Source of the DNA: Suillus spraguei
Taxonomy: Eukaryota > Basidiomycota > Agaricomycetes > Boletales > Suillaceae
Direction: 5' to 3'
Assembly (NCBI GenBank): GCA_016800925.1
Contig: JABCPU010000735.1
Location: 1 to 28,133, forward strand
DNA length: 28,133 bases
The translations under genes and the position numbers were made by a program. Positions 10,291 to 20,791 of this stretch are shown here, piece after piece (the first letter of the stretch is position 1; each line of letters opens with the position of its first letter). Under the pieces are notes generated by a model. It searched no databases. It saw only the letters and a program-made list of their open reading frames with translations, and had not been told where the DNA came from.

Positions 10291-10896
10291 ATGGCCTCAT
10301 CAGGGAAATCGTCGTTCTGAAATCCGCTGAAATCCGACCCAACCTGTGCATGAAGGGTGGTGCCAATTTGTGAGAACTGGATGAATATGAATCCGAATAT
10401 TTGGTGCAATATTATGATTGATTGATGATCAGTGTAGTCTTATCCACGAAAATGAAATGCATCCCAGTCATGTTTTTGTCCATTGGCGTCAATCAGCCTT
10501 TCGACGGTATACAAGCCCTTTTGTGATGCAGTTTCATGGGTATGCTGTAGAAGTGCTCAATGAGTGGTGGTCATATTTGCAAACAGAGGCTGTTTGCAAA
10601 TATGATTGAGCATATGGAGACTATAGTAAGCATTCCATAGTTGTTTCAAGGAAGATATGCTACCTGTCCAAGAGCCGATGGACCCCACACCTGCGTTGAT
10701 TCATTTTGCTACTCTCAGTGGGCTGCTAGAAAATATTTGTGGTTGCTATGAAATATATCAGCACAAACTTCATAGTCGTACAGTTCTCGATAATTACAAT
10801 TCGCTTACGCCAGTTCGGCAACATTATGTAAGTTCAAAGCCCGCGATTGTTTCAGTCCAGAATTAGGGAAGAACCATCCTACTTGAGCAAACTACG
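10291..10896. other. Intergenic region with a strong hairpin
   Basis: No exon is recognised. It separates transposon debris from the DUF2461 gene and probably contains that gene's promoter. The notable feature is the stem-loop at 10555-10611. Confidence 0.5.
10555..10611. repeat. Perfect 16-bp inverted repeat with 3-nt loop
   Basis: Arms 10571-10586 (TCATATTTGCAAACAG) and 10590-10605 are exact reverse complements around the spacer AGG. An outer 6-bp pair (GCTCAA at 10555-10560, TTGAGC at 10606-10611) extends the stem after a 10-nt left-hand bulge. Strong cruciform or RNA hairpin potential; role unknown. Confidence 0.9.
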
Positions 10897-12617
10897 ATGC
10901 CAGCTACACGCAAGGTCGTCCCTCGCAAGCGCGCTCAGTTATCTAATGAAGATTCAGAGCCCGAATCCCTTCACAGTGACGCGCTCGATGACCTACCGCC
11001 CAAGAAACGCACGCGTTCTTCCAATTCCAAGTCCAACTCACCTTCAAAAACCCAAGCCCAAGCGTAGGAAACACAAAGTCAAAGAAGAGGATGAAGAGAG
11101 TGTAGATGGTAGTGGCGTAGACCTGAAGGAGGGGCAGCAAGTCGTGGGTCGCGTTGTGCAAGCTCCAAAGACAGGTTGGGGTAGGTTGGTCTTTTATGTC
11201 TCAGGGATCGGCTTACCGGTTTCAAAGTGCCTCCTGGTCAGATTTCACAGAACACGCTTGATTTTCTAGCGAAACTCAAGGACCCTACGTGTAATGACCG
11301 TGAATGGTTCGCACTTCTATTACGGCCTTTATTCATTTATAGTTGACTGAGCCTTCCACGCGCTTCTAGGTTTAAGCTACACGGTATGTGTGGCTTATGC
11401 ATTATGCTGGAACTCTGAGCTTATTTGGCAAACAGAACCAGTTTACCGTCGCGTAGAAAAGGAGTTCAAGGAGTTCATTGAGGCGTTCACCAACATGCTC
11501 ACAGATGTCGGACTCTCAGGTCCCCCGTTGCCCCCTAAAGACGTCATCCACCGCATATATAGAGATGTCTGTCCCCTCACATATTTCCTTCCATGGACGC
11601 GTTGACCTGATATCGCATGTACAGATCCGCTTCAGCAACGATAAAACACCGTACAAGAAGGGGCTATCTGCGAGTTTTTCGAGGAGTGGCAGGAAGGGGA
11701 TTTTTGCGTTTTGTAAGCTTCATGGCATTTTGCCTGCGCTCCTGATCTAACTGTTCATAGACCATGTGTACGCACCTGCTAGTATCAGGGTCGGACAAGC
11801 TGACTGTATATATGCGCATTGTTTGCTCACACAGAATGAGTCAGTCATAACTAATCATACTGGTTTGATGTATGCTAACATGAATGTCAATTAGTCAAGC
11901 CGGGTGACGAGAGCGTCATTGCTGCAGGTGCATGGTGTCCTGCTAAGAATGAACTTGCAACTCTCAGGTGCGTCTTACCGCCGATTTGTTTCCATGGTTC
12001 TTTTCATTTCTTCCCTCTACATAGAAATCACCTGCTTCGCTCCACACCCGCCGCTAAGACTCTGCACACGATCCTGACCTCTAAAGTATTTACTACCCAT
12101 TTCGGCCCTCCCGCCCACACCCGCATGGAGATCGTCAGAGTGTGTTTGGGCATGAAGATGAATTGAGGGTGGCACCAAAGGGCGTGGATAAGAATCACAA
12201 GTACGTGGTTAAAGTATTATTCGAGTCGTGAAGGCTAAATATGGTACGCACTTCTAGAGATATTGCTCTTCTCAAATGTCGTTCCCTTGCTGTTTCCTAT
12301 CGGTTTACGGATGCGCAAGTTGTCGCACCCGGATCCGAGTTTATAGACATACTACGTGGAATTGCGGACGTGATGACACCATTTGTCCATTGGTGAGTGC
12401 TGTTGCTGGCTTTTTTGGACCGTTTCTAAATCAGAGGTGCCGTTCGCACCGAGTACTGCATTTTGAGTATAATTTTCGGAGTACATGGACTGATATCGCA
12501 TCCTGTAGTTTGAATGATCTGATGACGCTTCCTGTGGATGACGGTTCGGATGCAGAGAACGAGGAAGATGATACTGGGGGTTCGGAGGAAGATAACAGCG
12601 AGGACGAAGATGAATAA
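10897..12617 (+). pseudogene. DUF2461 (TIGR02453) family protein, frame-disrupted
   Basis: The start ATGCCAGCTACACGC opens a basic, low-complexity N-terminus. A DUF2461 domain follows with hallmark segments NDREWF (about 11300), YRDIRFSNDKTPYKKG (join at 11566/11625), VIAAGAWCP (about 11930) and FGHEDELRVAPKG (about 12150). The protein ends with LNDLMTLP and an acidic tail to the TAA at 12617. Introns include 11175-11227, 11567-11624 and those beginning near 11713, 11969, 12203 and 12392. Three defects are seen: a frame change at an A5 run near 11043, no usable donor after NDREWF near 11312, and a frame change near 12140 between the HTRMEIVR and FGHEDEL segments. The biochemical role of the family is not well defined. 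It is either a decaying gene or a good gene with sequence indels. Confidence 0.72.
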
Positions 12618-13267
12618 TGAACGAGTAACCTGGATTCATTTATTAAAGTTGCACTGGTTGTTTGAATATTGTTGATGTTAATTTTCTTGGGTATTTTACT
12701 ATCATTTAGTATACACAAAGTAAACCTGTTTGACGCATGCATGGGAGTAGCTAGATTCTTGACGTGCCAGTGCAAGCCTTCCTAATATTAGACTCCTAAA
12801 TGTAAAGCACGTGACGGCGGCGTGGTATTATATTACAAGAGCATCAGTTGAACGGCGCACCTGAATGGTCATAATAGAAAATGAGGTCCCAGCAGTCGAC
12901 CTGGATGAGTTTGACTCGGATAGAAAAAGGTGAAGTGCAATCCATAATATCTCAAATTTAAAGCATTCACCAGAGCTATTGTATATATGATATTCTAAAA
13001 GGAGGAGACAATCGGAGTACGATATCTTTTATTACTGCCTGTGGACAATCACAGTGTACGAAATTCTGTCAGATGATAAGTGTGACGAGGCGTAGGTTTG
13101 AAATTTGATAACGTCATGACACATGATCTGTACTCCGACATTACTGGATAATTCAAATATACGTTCACACTCCACCGTCGAACTTCAAATCCAACGGAAA
13201 GTCGTTCACTGGATCCAATACTATAAGTAACTGCAGTGGTTCGCTCATTCAGCTCCGTTATTACATC
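12618..13267. promoter_or_regulatory. Intergenic region, probable promoter of the oxygenase gene
   Basis: No exon is recognised. A TATA-like CTATAAGT at 13221-13228 lies about 40 bp before the oxygenase ATG. No clear operator-like repeat is seen. Confidence 0.45.
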
Positions 13268-14667
13268 ATGCTCCAAACCACTGCAATCCCAACCATCGAC
13301 TTTGCATCCTTCGGGGATGGTACTTCCCCAGTACGTACAGTCCTCTTACAATGCACATCCAACGATACTCATCGAAGCTCTTTTGCTCAAGTGCAGGAGG
13401 CGACAGACATAGGTATCCAATTAGTAAAAGCGTGTCGAGAAGTCGGTTTTGCATACTTTCGCAACACTGGTATCCCTCAGGCAGAGGTGCATTCCATGTT
13501 TGAATGGGTGTGTGCATATTACCGCATGTGCAAAATTCACTCCAGCGAATGAATGTACATCAAGAGCAGGAAGTTCTTCTCGCTTCCAATTGAAACAAAG
13601 CTATTAGCTCCGCATCCTGAGGAGGGATGGAAACACAGTGGATATAGTGGGGTGTGTTCTTCCGATACCACATCGTGACATGTCTTAACGAATGTCTGAT
13701 TCAGGTTTGGCAAGGAGCAACTTTCACAAATGGTGCGCCTCAGTATTATCCAAACTCGCAATGTCATGACCAGTAACTTGCATAGGTGTTTGACCCAACG
13801 CAACTCGCTGCGATACGGAAAAAAACTCCCGATTTCAAAGAATCATTTGACATTGTGCGCAATGATTGCCCACATATCTCCAATTTGTGGCTTCCAGAGG
13901 AAGTCCTTCCGGGCTTCAGAGATGCAGCATCTACTTTCTTTGATACATGCCGTCGCTTTGAGATTGAGAAGTTGTTACCTGCATTATCTCTAGGGCTTGA
14001 GCTCCTGGGCGGAGGTGAATTCCTGGGACAGTATCATCAAAATGCGGAGAATCAACTGCGATTGTTGCACTATCCAGCTGCTCCTGCAGACGTATTCGCA
14101 CGCGGTGAGAAAGGCAGAGTCGGTGCACACACAGTATGTGATTATTTGAGCAGCAGTGATTGCGTGTCACCAACTACGAACGATAGGATTATGGATCGGG
14201 CACGATTCTGTTCCAAGATGATGTTGGGGGACTCGAGGTTGAGAGCCCTCGTGGTTCAGGAAATTTCATCGCTGCGTCACCCATTCCGGGCACAGTCGTT
14301 TTCAATATAGGAGACTTCTTGATGCGGTGGTCAAACGGTACGATTCTTTCGAGCGGTTGTTCTTTGCCGTAAGGCTATATACTCTTCATTCTTATCAGAT
14401 ACACTTAAATCGACATTGCACCGTGTGTGTGCGCCCCCTAACGATGGCAAGTTGGGAATGGTCAAGGAACGCTTCTCGATCCCATATGTAAGCTTCTTGC
14501 AGATATTCCATGCGTGTTTGATATTAATGCTGGATTAGTTTATGGCTGCTGACAGAGATATTTTAATTGACTGTCTCCCTGGCTGTTGGGACGAAGACAG
14601 GCCGAAGAAGTATGAGCCTGTGACATCAGGGGAGTATATTGACATGCGGCTTGATGCTACGTATTGA
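13268..14667 (+). CDS. Fe(II)/2-oxoglutarate oxygenase, isopenicillin-N-synthase-like
   Basis: Proposed exons: 13268-13330, 13397-13507, 13565-13653, 13705-13732, 13786-14133, 14187-14337, 14399-14487 and 14539-14667. They join to 335 residues in one frame, a normal family length. The N-terminal DIOX_N part has AIPTIDFASFGDG, then VGFAYFRNTGIPQ. The catalytic core has the iron ligands H212 and D214 (GAHTDYGSGTILFQDD, made by splicing 14133/14187) and H271 (STLHRV), plus the 2-oxoglutarate-binding R288/S290 pair (KERFSIPY). All key residues are present. The third exon end is ambiguous: GTGTTC at 13654 keeps frame, GTGTGT at 13652 does not with this acceptor. The first intron is 66 bp and could be retained in frame. 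Likely cytosolic and oxidising a small molecule; the substrate cannot be told and no biosynthetic cluster surrounds it. A TATA-like site lies at 13221. Confidence 0.9.
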
Positions 14668-14979
14668 TGAGAGAGAATTTCTGTATTTGTATGCTGCTAA
14701 CGAACAAAGGAAACTGTCAGGACGCGCTACGTATCAGATTCACCAACACGGAATGGTCTTGTCTGGATGTCAAATGGATAGTGAAGGTCTTTCCTAGACC
14801 TTTTATTTCTTGTTCCGATTTCGCGTTAACGTCTGAACCTTCTGGTGATCCGTTGGTCATCTCGTTCAACACTGCAAAAGGCTGTTGCGCTGTAATGATC
14901 CAATTTACCGTGACTCTGCCATGTAGATATCACTGACCGGGCCACAGGTGTCTTATCATGCTTCCCTCTTTCACAACAG
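14668..14979. other. Region between oxygenase and seven-TM fragment
   Basis: It should contain the first exons of the downstream membrane-protein gene if that were complete. No transmembrane exon matching TM1-TM4 was found on either strand. Confidence 0.4.
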
Positions 14980-15826
14980 CTTGCGGCTTATCCCTATCCC
15001 ATGCAGTATGTTCCTTGTCGTTATTGGTATCTATTACGATATAAAGCCTTGACTTGAAAGTTGCTGACATACATTGGCAGCAACTTCTGTCGATCTGTTC
15101 GTGCATGCAACAAAAGTGTCCGAGTCAAAGGAAACAATGACCAAAGCTTATTGCATCTTTATTGTGGTCGATCTCTCCTTTCATATTATCACGACGTCAT
15201 TAATAACCGCTTGCATCATGATACATCGTGCAAAGCTCAGGAAATCAATAGGTAAGCAAGCTATATTGTTTCGTTCACCATTCTGATATACATCCTTTGT
15301 TCCGGAAACCGTGACCATGGGAGGGAGTACATCAATATTATCGCGATGACCACCGAATCTTGTATTATTTCCGTGATTAGCTCGATCGTCTATCTCGTCC
15401 TCCATGCGATGAATAACTTCGTTCAGTATCCATTCATGGCCATCCAGAACCAAATGCAGGTAAGGATAACACCACATCATGCCGTCCGGGTCTCATTTTC
15501 AAGTGATGCAGGTCATTGCGCCATTTGTAATGATCTTGGGAATCATCCAAGGAAAAGCATGGACAAGACGGACAGATCGTGATATCACTAATCATTATGA
15601 CGTCGAGAACTTTCCTTCTAGCTTCAGCGGGCTTCGTCTTAGTGTTCGTTCTTCTGAAGCATCCACTGTTGCGTTCACTTACAGAATTACAGCAAATAAA
15701 CTCTACCAGGAGCCCAACATGCTTCGTCTATGTAATGTACAGAACCGTCAGAATCTTTACGCAGCCCTCTATGTTGACATATGGACTCATTCTTACTTCT
15801 TCTGTCGTTCTTACTTCTCGGATTGA
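14980..15826 (+). pseudogene. Fragment of a fungal seven-TM membrane protein
   Basis: The exons resemble the C-terminal half of the abundant basidiomycete seven-TM proteins of unknown function. A block at 14980-15026 (hydrophobic, CSMFLVVI) joins across a 54-bp intron with a CTGAC branch site to 15081-15251. That exon holds a TM segment (AYCIFIVVDLSFHIITT) and a basic loop, AKLRKS. The next block begins near 15324 and runs to 15459 (TM; INIIAMTTESCIISVI, then NNFVQYPFMA). It joins in frame to 15512-15826 (VIAPFVMILGIIQGKAW, then a polar tail). No acceptor near 15324 keeps the frame from 15251, and TM1-TM4 are missing. It is probably a truncated, non-functional copy. The role of the family, perhaps receptor-like, is unknown. 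Confidence 0.55.
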
Positions 15827-16126
15827 TTCACCATCATCACTCAGCGACCGTTATCATTCTGTATCATATCAATGCACACGTATGTTTTCCCTTAGCGTTT
15901 GAACGTTTATTCCCACACGTTGAGGCATGTTTATTCTCATAGCTCGTACCTAGACTTGTGCTATATAGACTACACTTATTCGTTCTAGTCTATTACTCTA
16001 GATTTTTGTCAGGGACTGATTTCTGCAAGTGGTAGAGCAGAAGTAATCTGTTCCAGTCTGTGGATAGCGTTGGCACATGATGCATCCAGGAACCAATCCA
16101 AGGGTCACTGCTTCCCTGAAGGACAT

Positions 16127-17130
16127 TTAGTATCTCGTAGCAATTGACCTCTTGTGATCACTCACTCTCGGTGCCGTGTGGAGGCAGTAATCTGTCTTCA
16201 CCCCACCTCTATCAACGAAGGACGGTTTGCCACAGTTGGGGACAAGACAGGTGCCAGTCACGTGACGGGCTGAGGTGCTTTGTTTCAGCGAAGCGTGCAC
16301 AGTCTTGACTGGTCGTGACGGAGGAGCTGGAGTAGGTTGAAGAAGTTCGTCATCATCCGATGGATACGCATCCAGGTCTGTGCCTGTGTCTGTATCCTCT
16401 TCGGCTTCCTCGTCAGCATCTTCGTACTCGTCGTTGTCATCCTCGCTGGATTCATCTCCAAATACAAGTAAGTCGAAGTCAGATGAGCGATAATGGGTAC
16501 TAACCTTTGGTCATGGTTTGAAACCACGTGGTGTGTTGCCGGTTTAGAAGTTTTGATAGGGTGAGCAGTAGCAGTGGCAGGGCGAACACCATGCTTTGGA
16601 CCCGATCGTCCTACAGCGGGTTGTGCGGGAGGAACGGTAGCAGCTTTCGACGCGCACGATTTACCACAGTAATCAAAGTTACTGAACTTCGGCTTTTTCC
16701 CACAGTACTGGAATAAATTATGTTTCATGACCACCAGATCATCATGATCCTACACTCACGTCGCAGAGCCGTCCAAATTTTGAGACTGGTGGGGAAACCT
16801 TGGCCTTGGGGACGCGGTCCTTGTTTCGCGCGAAGCGCAGGTTGGTGCGCAGTGGCCGCCTGAGCGGCGCACGTTTTGCCGCAGTACTTATGAGTGCCGA
16901 ATTTAGGCGTCTTATGACAATTCTACACAAGAAATTGAAGCGTGAAGTACTAGTACTAAGAGAGACGACCACTAACCTCGCAAAGTCCAGTAGCCATTGA
17001 AGTTATTTGAGCTGTTGCCCAGTTCAAAATTGCGTCCCGGTTTATAGAGTTGGTGGCCATTGACATGAGGCTGCAGAGACTGCCCAGGTGTTGGGGTGGA
17101 TGGCACCACACTGCAACGTGTTGTCCGCAT
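16127..17130 (-). pseudogene. Zinc-finger N-terminal region of a PARP-like family protein, truncated and frameshifted
   Basis: Exons on the minus strand are 16977 upward, 16922-16760, 16707-16505 and 16445-16127. They encode two copies of an LCxxCxxxPKFxxxxYCGKxCAxxAA finger: LCENCHKTPKFGTHKYCGKTC, with LCE split from the rest by an intron, and LCDYCGKKPKFSNFDYCGKSC. An acidic linker and a CLVPNCGKPSF..DYC finger follow. Intact relatives continue from here into a PARP-like domain; this copy ends after DYC in unrelated residues and a TAA at 16127-16129. The frame also breaks between the proline-rich segment (VPSTPTPGQSLQPHVNGH, about 17100) and the first finger, and between the first and second fingers (about 16800). 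It lies about 250 bp downstream of the intact PARP-like gene, same strand, so a decayed tandem relative is likely. Confidence 0.7.
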
Positions 17131-17375
17131 GTCAGTGCACGAGGCTATCTGTCTTGGAATGGAGCAGTGCCTCTAGCCCAAAGAGAGCAAAAAAGGTACG
17201 TCCTCGGTGATTCTTAGGCCATCTGTTTGCCTCCTTTGATCAAGGGAAGGCATTGCACGCGGTTGGATCACCCTAACCCACAACGAGATTCCGGAAAAAC
17301 TTTGTTTACTCTCACTCACGAAATCGAAATACATAAATAAATCATGATGACCATCCAAACTAACGAGGGCGAGGC

Positions 17376-18582
17376 TCAAGTCTGTTTCGTGTACATCACG
17401 ACGAATCTGGGGGTAATTGCATCTGGCACTCGAACAACTACCCTGTCACCAGCGACAACCTGCAGGCATAACGTCAATGGGAGCTGTAATTTCAAGTTCA
17501 GGCTATTTACCGTAGTGCTCTTGTCGAGGTTTTGCGGCAAAACAACATCACATGCGATCATGACGCGGTAGGGCGAAGACAGACATGAAGTGGCGAGCCG
17601 ATCGGCGGAAGCTGGATTTCTAGAAGAGTACAGTCCCTTGCCTTGTCTTGACAATGAATAACGATAAAGATGAAAAATGTGTCAAGTATGAGTATGAAAG
17701 GAAGACGGCTGCTCACCTCCCTATATTATATGGAACACCAAAGGCGACACCTCTAAAAGCCGAGCTTACGACGTTGCAGATGCCGCAAGAGGTCCACTTG
17801 CAAAGTATGGGACCTTTAGTCCCCATGTCGCAGATGCACTGAGCTGCATGAAATGTACGTAAAATGTGGGCTTGTCCCGTGGCTTGCGAGCCTCGTCTAT
17901 GAGTACTTAAGTCCAGCACTGAGCTCGGTGAAAGAGGAGTCACTCACAAATATTTATCTCGGGCATCGGATATACTCGCTGGATAAGATATTTCATACAG
18001 TTTTTCCACCAACGCTGATCCTTCCTGGGACAACCACTTGCTATTCCACTCCCTCACAACTTCGAAGGACGTTAATTAAATAGCAAAAGTGTGATTGATA
18101 TCACGAACATTCTCGCCACACCGTTGCAGAACTGGGAATCTCAAACAAGTGAACGACATCCGAGGGAGCTTTGGGCTTCATATGTCCAGCACCGTTGTGG
18201 TTATGAGTTTGTGGTCTCATCTTGGGGCCGGAAGAAGCTGATGGGGGAGAAACCGCATTCCCCCTCCTGTTGACCTTCAATCTCTGTCTCAAGAAGCATT
18301 TACTGCGACTTACTTGGCGTGGTCAACAGAACAAAACCCGTTGAAAGCGGTCCCCGAGTTGCTGCATCCTCTGAGCAAGCATTCAAACGTTGCCTTTCCT
18401 ACCCCAGTCCGAGCACACGAGCGACCACAATAAGAGTGATGTGTTCCATTTGGATCAATATATTTCGGCTTGATACCACATGCCTATCGCCGACAAAGTT
18501 TGATATTTCAATAGGAAGAAAATCGGTAACCGAGACATACCTCGCACATAGTAGTATTTCGTCGTACAGTGTCTGTAGTCAT
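17376..18582 (-). CDS. Zinc-finger PARP-like (ADP-ribosyltransferase fold) protein
   Basis: Exons 18582-18541, 18483-18314, 18266-18109, 18059-17948, 17905-17717, 17646-17511 and 17459-17376 join without any phase conflict to 296 residues. N-terminus: two putative zinc fingers, C13-C16..C33-C37 (MCEACGIKPKY..YCGRSCA) and C49-C54..C65-H69. A helical linker includes EFVREWNSKWLSQEGSALVE. The C-terminal half has the layout of the basidiomycete PARP-like family: FHAAQCICDMG (H180), a C184/C186/C196/C201/C204 cluster ending CGICNVV, GKGLYSSRNPASAD (Y230) and the final strand PRFVVMY. Canonical PARPs use His-Tyr-Glu with an HGT motif. Here HGT is HAA and no Glu is evident before the last strand (GDRVVVRV), so it may be a mono-ADP-ribosyltransferase or inactive. 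It shares a 348-bp promoter with the divergent NADAR gene. Two introns are short (42 and 47 bp). Confidence 0.8.
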
Positions 18583-18930
18583 TGTAGAATATATGACAAC
18601 CTTGGGATCACTCTCCAAACAAGACAACTTGCTGCATATATGGCCCACGTGTAAGGCACACCCTATGTGCGCATGAAGCAGCGCTGCTTCCAGCACGAAC
18701 CATCACTGCATCACGGATCCAGCTTTCCTCGAAGCAGCAACACGTGTCGGCAGCACATGGCGCATGGGAATGAGAAGATCGCGCCCCATACATAAGCTTC
18801 GTATAGAGACCGGAAAAATGTAACGTAGCGACGAGCCCACCACAAATCAAGAGAACCAAGCGACGACACTGCAATCACCTCAAAGTCCCAGAAGGCACTA
18901 ACGTTAAACAAGGATAAGAGTAGCCGAACA
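18583..18930. promoter_or_regulatory. Bidirectional promoter between PARP-like and NADAR genes
   Basis: Only 348 bp separate the two divergent start codons, so shared control is likely. AT-rich patches (CATATATTC near 18590, GCATATATGG near 18633) lie on the PARP-like side. No strong palindrome or TATA box is evident for the NADAR side. Confidence 0.5.
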
Positions 18931-19873
18931 ATGCTCCTGACGCACCAGATGGACCTTGCCCAATCATTTCCAGTCAGCTCAACTGAACCACAGAGTCCCC
19001 GCAAACTTGACCGGGTCAAGAAGCGACTCGTGGAGGATCGTGGATACCTGTCAGATAGCGGAAAAGTCAGTATTTCCCCTACAAGCCCTGCACTGCTGCC
19101 CCGAACACCACGTGGGTCGCATCCCCATCGCGTATCGTTGGCGCAACGTCCATTAACATCTCCTCAGTCATCCCCACTCACCACCTGCCCAACTCCGCCT
19201 TCCAGTAAAATACTTTTCTATCATGCCCACGACCCGTACTATGGGTTCACTAATTTCTCACCCGATCCCATTGAGTACAATGGAAAGAAATATCCCACGA
19301 GCGAACACCTTTTCCAGTCCCTGAAGGCAAGTAACTTTACAAACGGTGTCGCATCATCTGATATACTACTCACCACTGCATAGTTCATGGAGCGCCGCCC
19401 AGAGCTTGCAGAGCACATCAGGACATGTTCCACGCGCCCACGTGTGGTATTTGACGAAGCACACAGGTTCAGTCCTGAAGTGCGATCTGATTGGCTGCAA
19501 GTGAGGATTGAAATGGTGAGAATCAGTATCGACTGCAATTGCGTCCAGCTGATGACAAGAATAACCAGATGGACCTTGTTCTCTGGCATAAATTTTCACA
19601 AAACAGAAATCTGAAGGAAGAATTACTCTCTACTGGAGACGCAGAGCTTGTCGAGGTTAGTATATCTGGATTGTGAGGGTTATAACAAACTTTACAAGTA
19701 CTACTCTACAGGATTCCGATAAGGACTCGTTTTGGGGTATCGGAGTAGACCATAAAGGCCAAAACCAGTTGGGCAAGGCTTTAGTGAGGCTTAGGAATAG
19801 GTTGAGGGACGAGCAGAGTAGTGGTGCAGGAAGCAAGGCTTTGACACTTTTGAGGAAGACCGTTGGATGTTGA
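18931..19873 (+). CDS. NADAR-domain protein (YbiA-like, DUF1768)
   Basis: Exons 18931-19326, 19384-19515, 19569-19655 and 19712-19873 give 258 residues in one frame. Residues 1-93 are a basic, Ser/Pro-rich, probably disordered tail. The NADAR domain spans about 94-240: ILFYHAHDPYYGFTNFS, then YPTSEHLFQSLK (family E125-H126 and Q129), ELAEHIR, WHKFSQN, LKEELLSTGDAELVE and FWGIGVDHKGQNQLG. NADAR proteins act on ADP-ribose-like N-glycosidic bonds: bacterial and plant members cleave riboflavin-pathway intermediates, and members linked to DarT toxins have been reported to remove ADP-ribose from guanine. The first intron needs a GC donor (AAG|GCAAGT at 19327) to join LFQSLK to FMERRPEL; the nearby GT at 19331 breaks the frame. 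Its divergent neighbour is a PARP-like gene, suggesting a functional pair. Confidence 0.9.
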
Positions 19874-20791
19874 TATGGTATAATATACGCTTAGACAAAA
19901 CGCTAAATTTATATGTATTGAGCCTGGTAGAGCATTTAACTCTGTCGACAGGCCGAATAGATTGTCCAAACGGTGAGCGAGACGGTAGGTGTTGCAGTGA
20001 CGGAAAGCCTGAGAGAGTCAGGTGTGGATTTGATTACATAATTAATTGAATTCGGTACCTCGGTCCTCGGTCCTCGACGTTCTCAACTCGAAACACAAAT
20101 GTAATACAGATACTGCACTATTCATTTATACCTTGGCGGTAGCTATATTTCCCTTGGTGCTTAATACTATCCAACGTGAAAACATTTATCCTTCATGAAA
20201 CCACTTCTGAACATCTTGCACGTCGTCGTCGGGCCTCTAGACTATGAGCTAAACGCGATTGCCATGTGAATTCTGCCCATCCCACGATCTTACCCCAAGG
20301 TCTGATCTCTGCCCTAACAAGTCCTTGTTTGTGTTGGTATTAAACTCTGTCTCCTAATCCCCATGAGATATCCGAACTTCTCACTGGTTGCGATTTATTC
20401 ATATACAAGGCCTTCCCCGACATAAGTGAAACGACTCGGCTCGGGACAAAGGGTTTTACCCTCGATCAAAACATCGACAACCCGCTCCGTAGGTATTCTC
20501 TGGTTTCTTGAAACTGTATTACTCACGTGTTTGGATCCCAGGAGAGAGTCACATCTACTGAAAAAAGTTTGTCGCCTTCACATGACTTCGCGAAAAAGTT
20601 AGATATAAGTGGGTAAGAAGTGAACTCATGATTTACTGATGCACCTATCTACCCTTGCCAACCCATTCGCAGCTGTGTCGAGGATATGCGTCCACAACGG
20701 TGATACCATTGCCATTTCAGAAGAGTACGTACAACCTTCAAATATGTATGCTGCTTTGCTTTTGCAAAACGTCTACTTTGGCAATTATACA
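19874..20791. other. Intergenic region between converging NADAR and protease genes
   Basis: No exon is recognised in 918 bp. It holds the 3' flanks of both genes. A short CGGTCCT duplication occurs near 20059-20072. No clear RNA gene or terminator structure is seen. Confidence 0.5.

Noticed and set aside
13268..14667. TET/JBP-type DNA-modifying dioxygenase, since such genes travel with some fungal transposons
   Set aside because: Motifs and length are those of the isopenicillin-N-synthase-like family (DIOX_N part, HTD, H, RFS), with no TET/JBP signature, and it is not inside an element.
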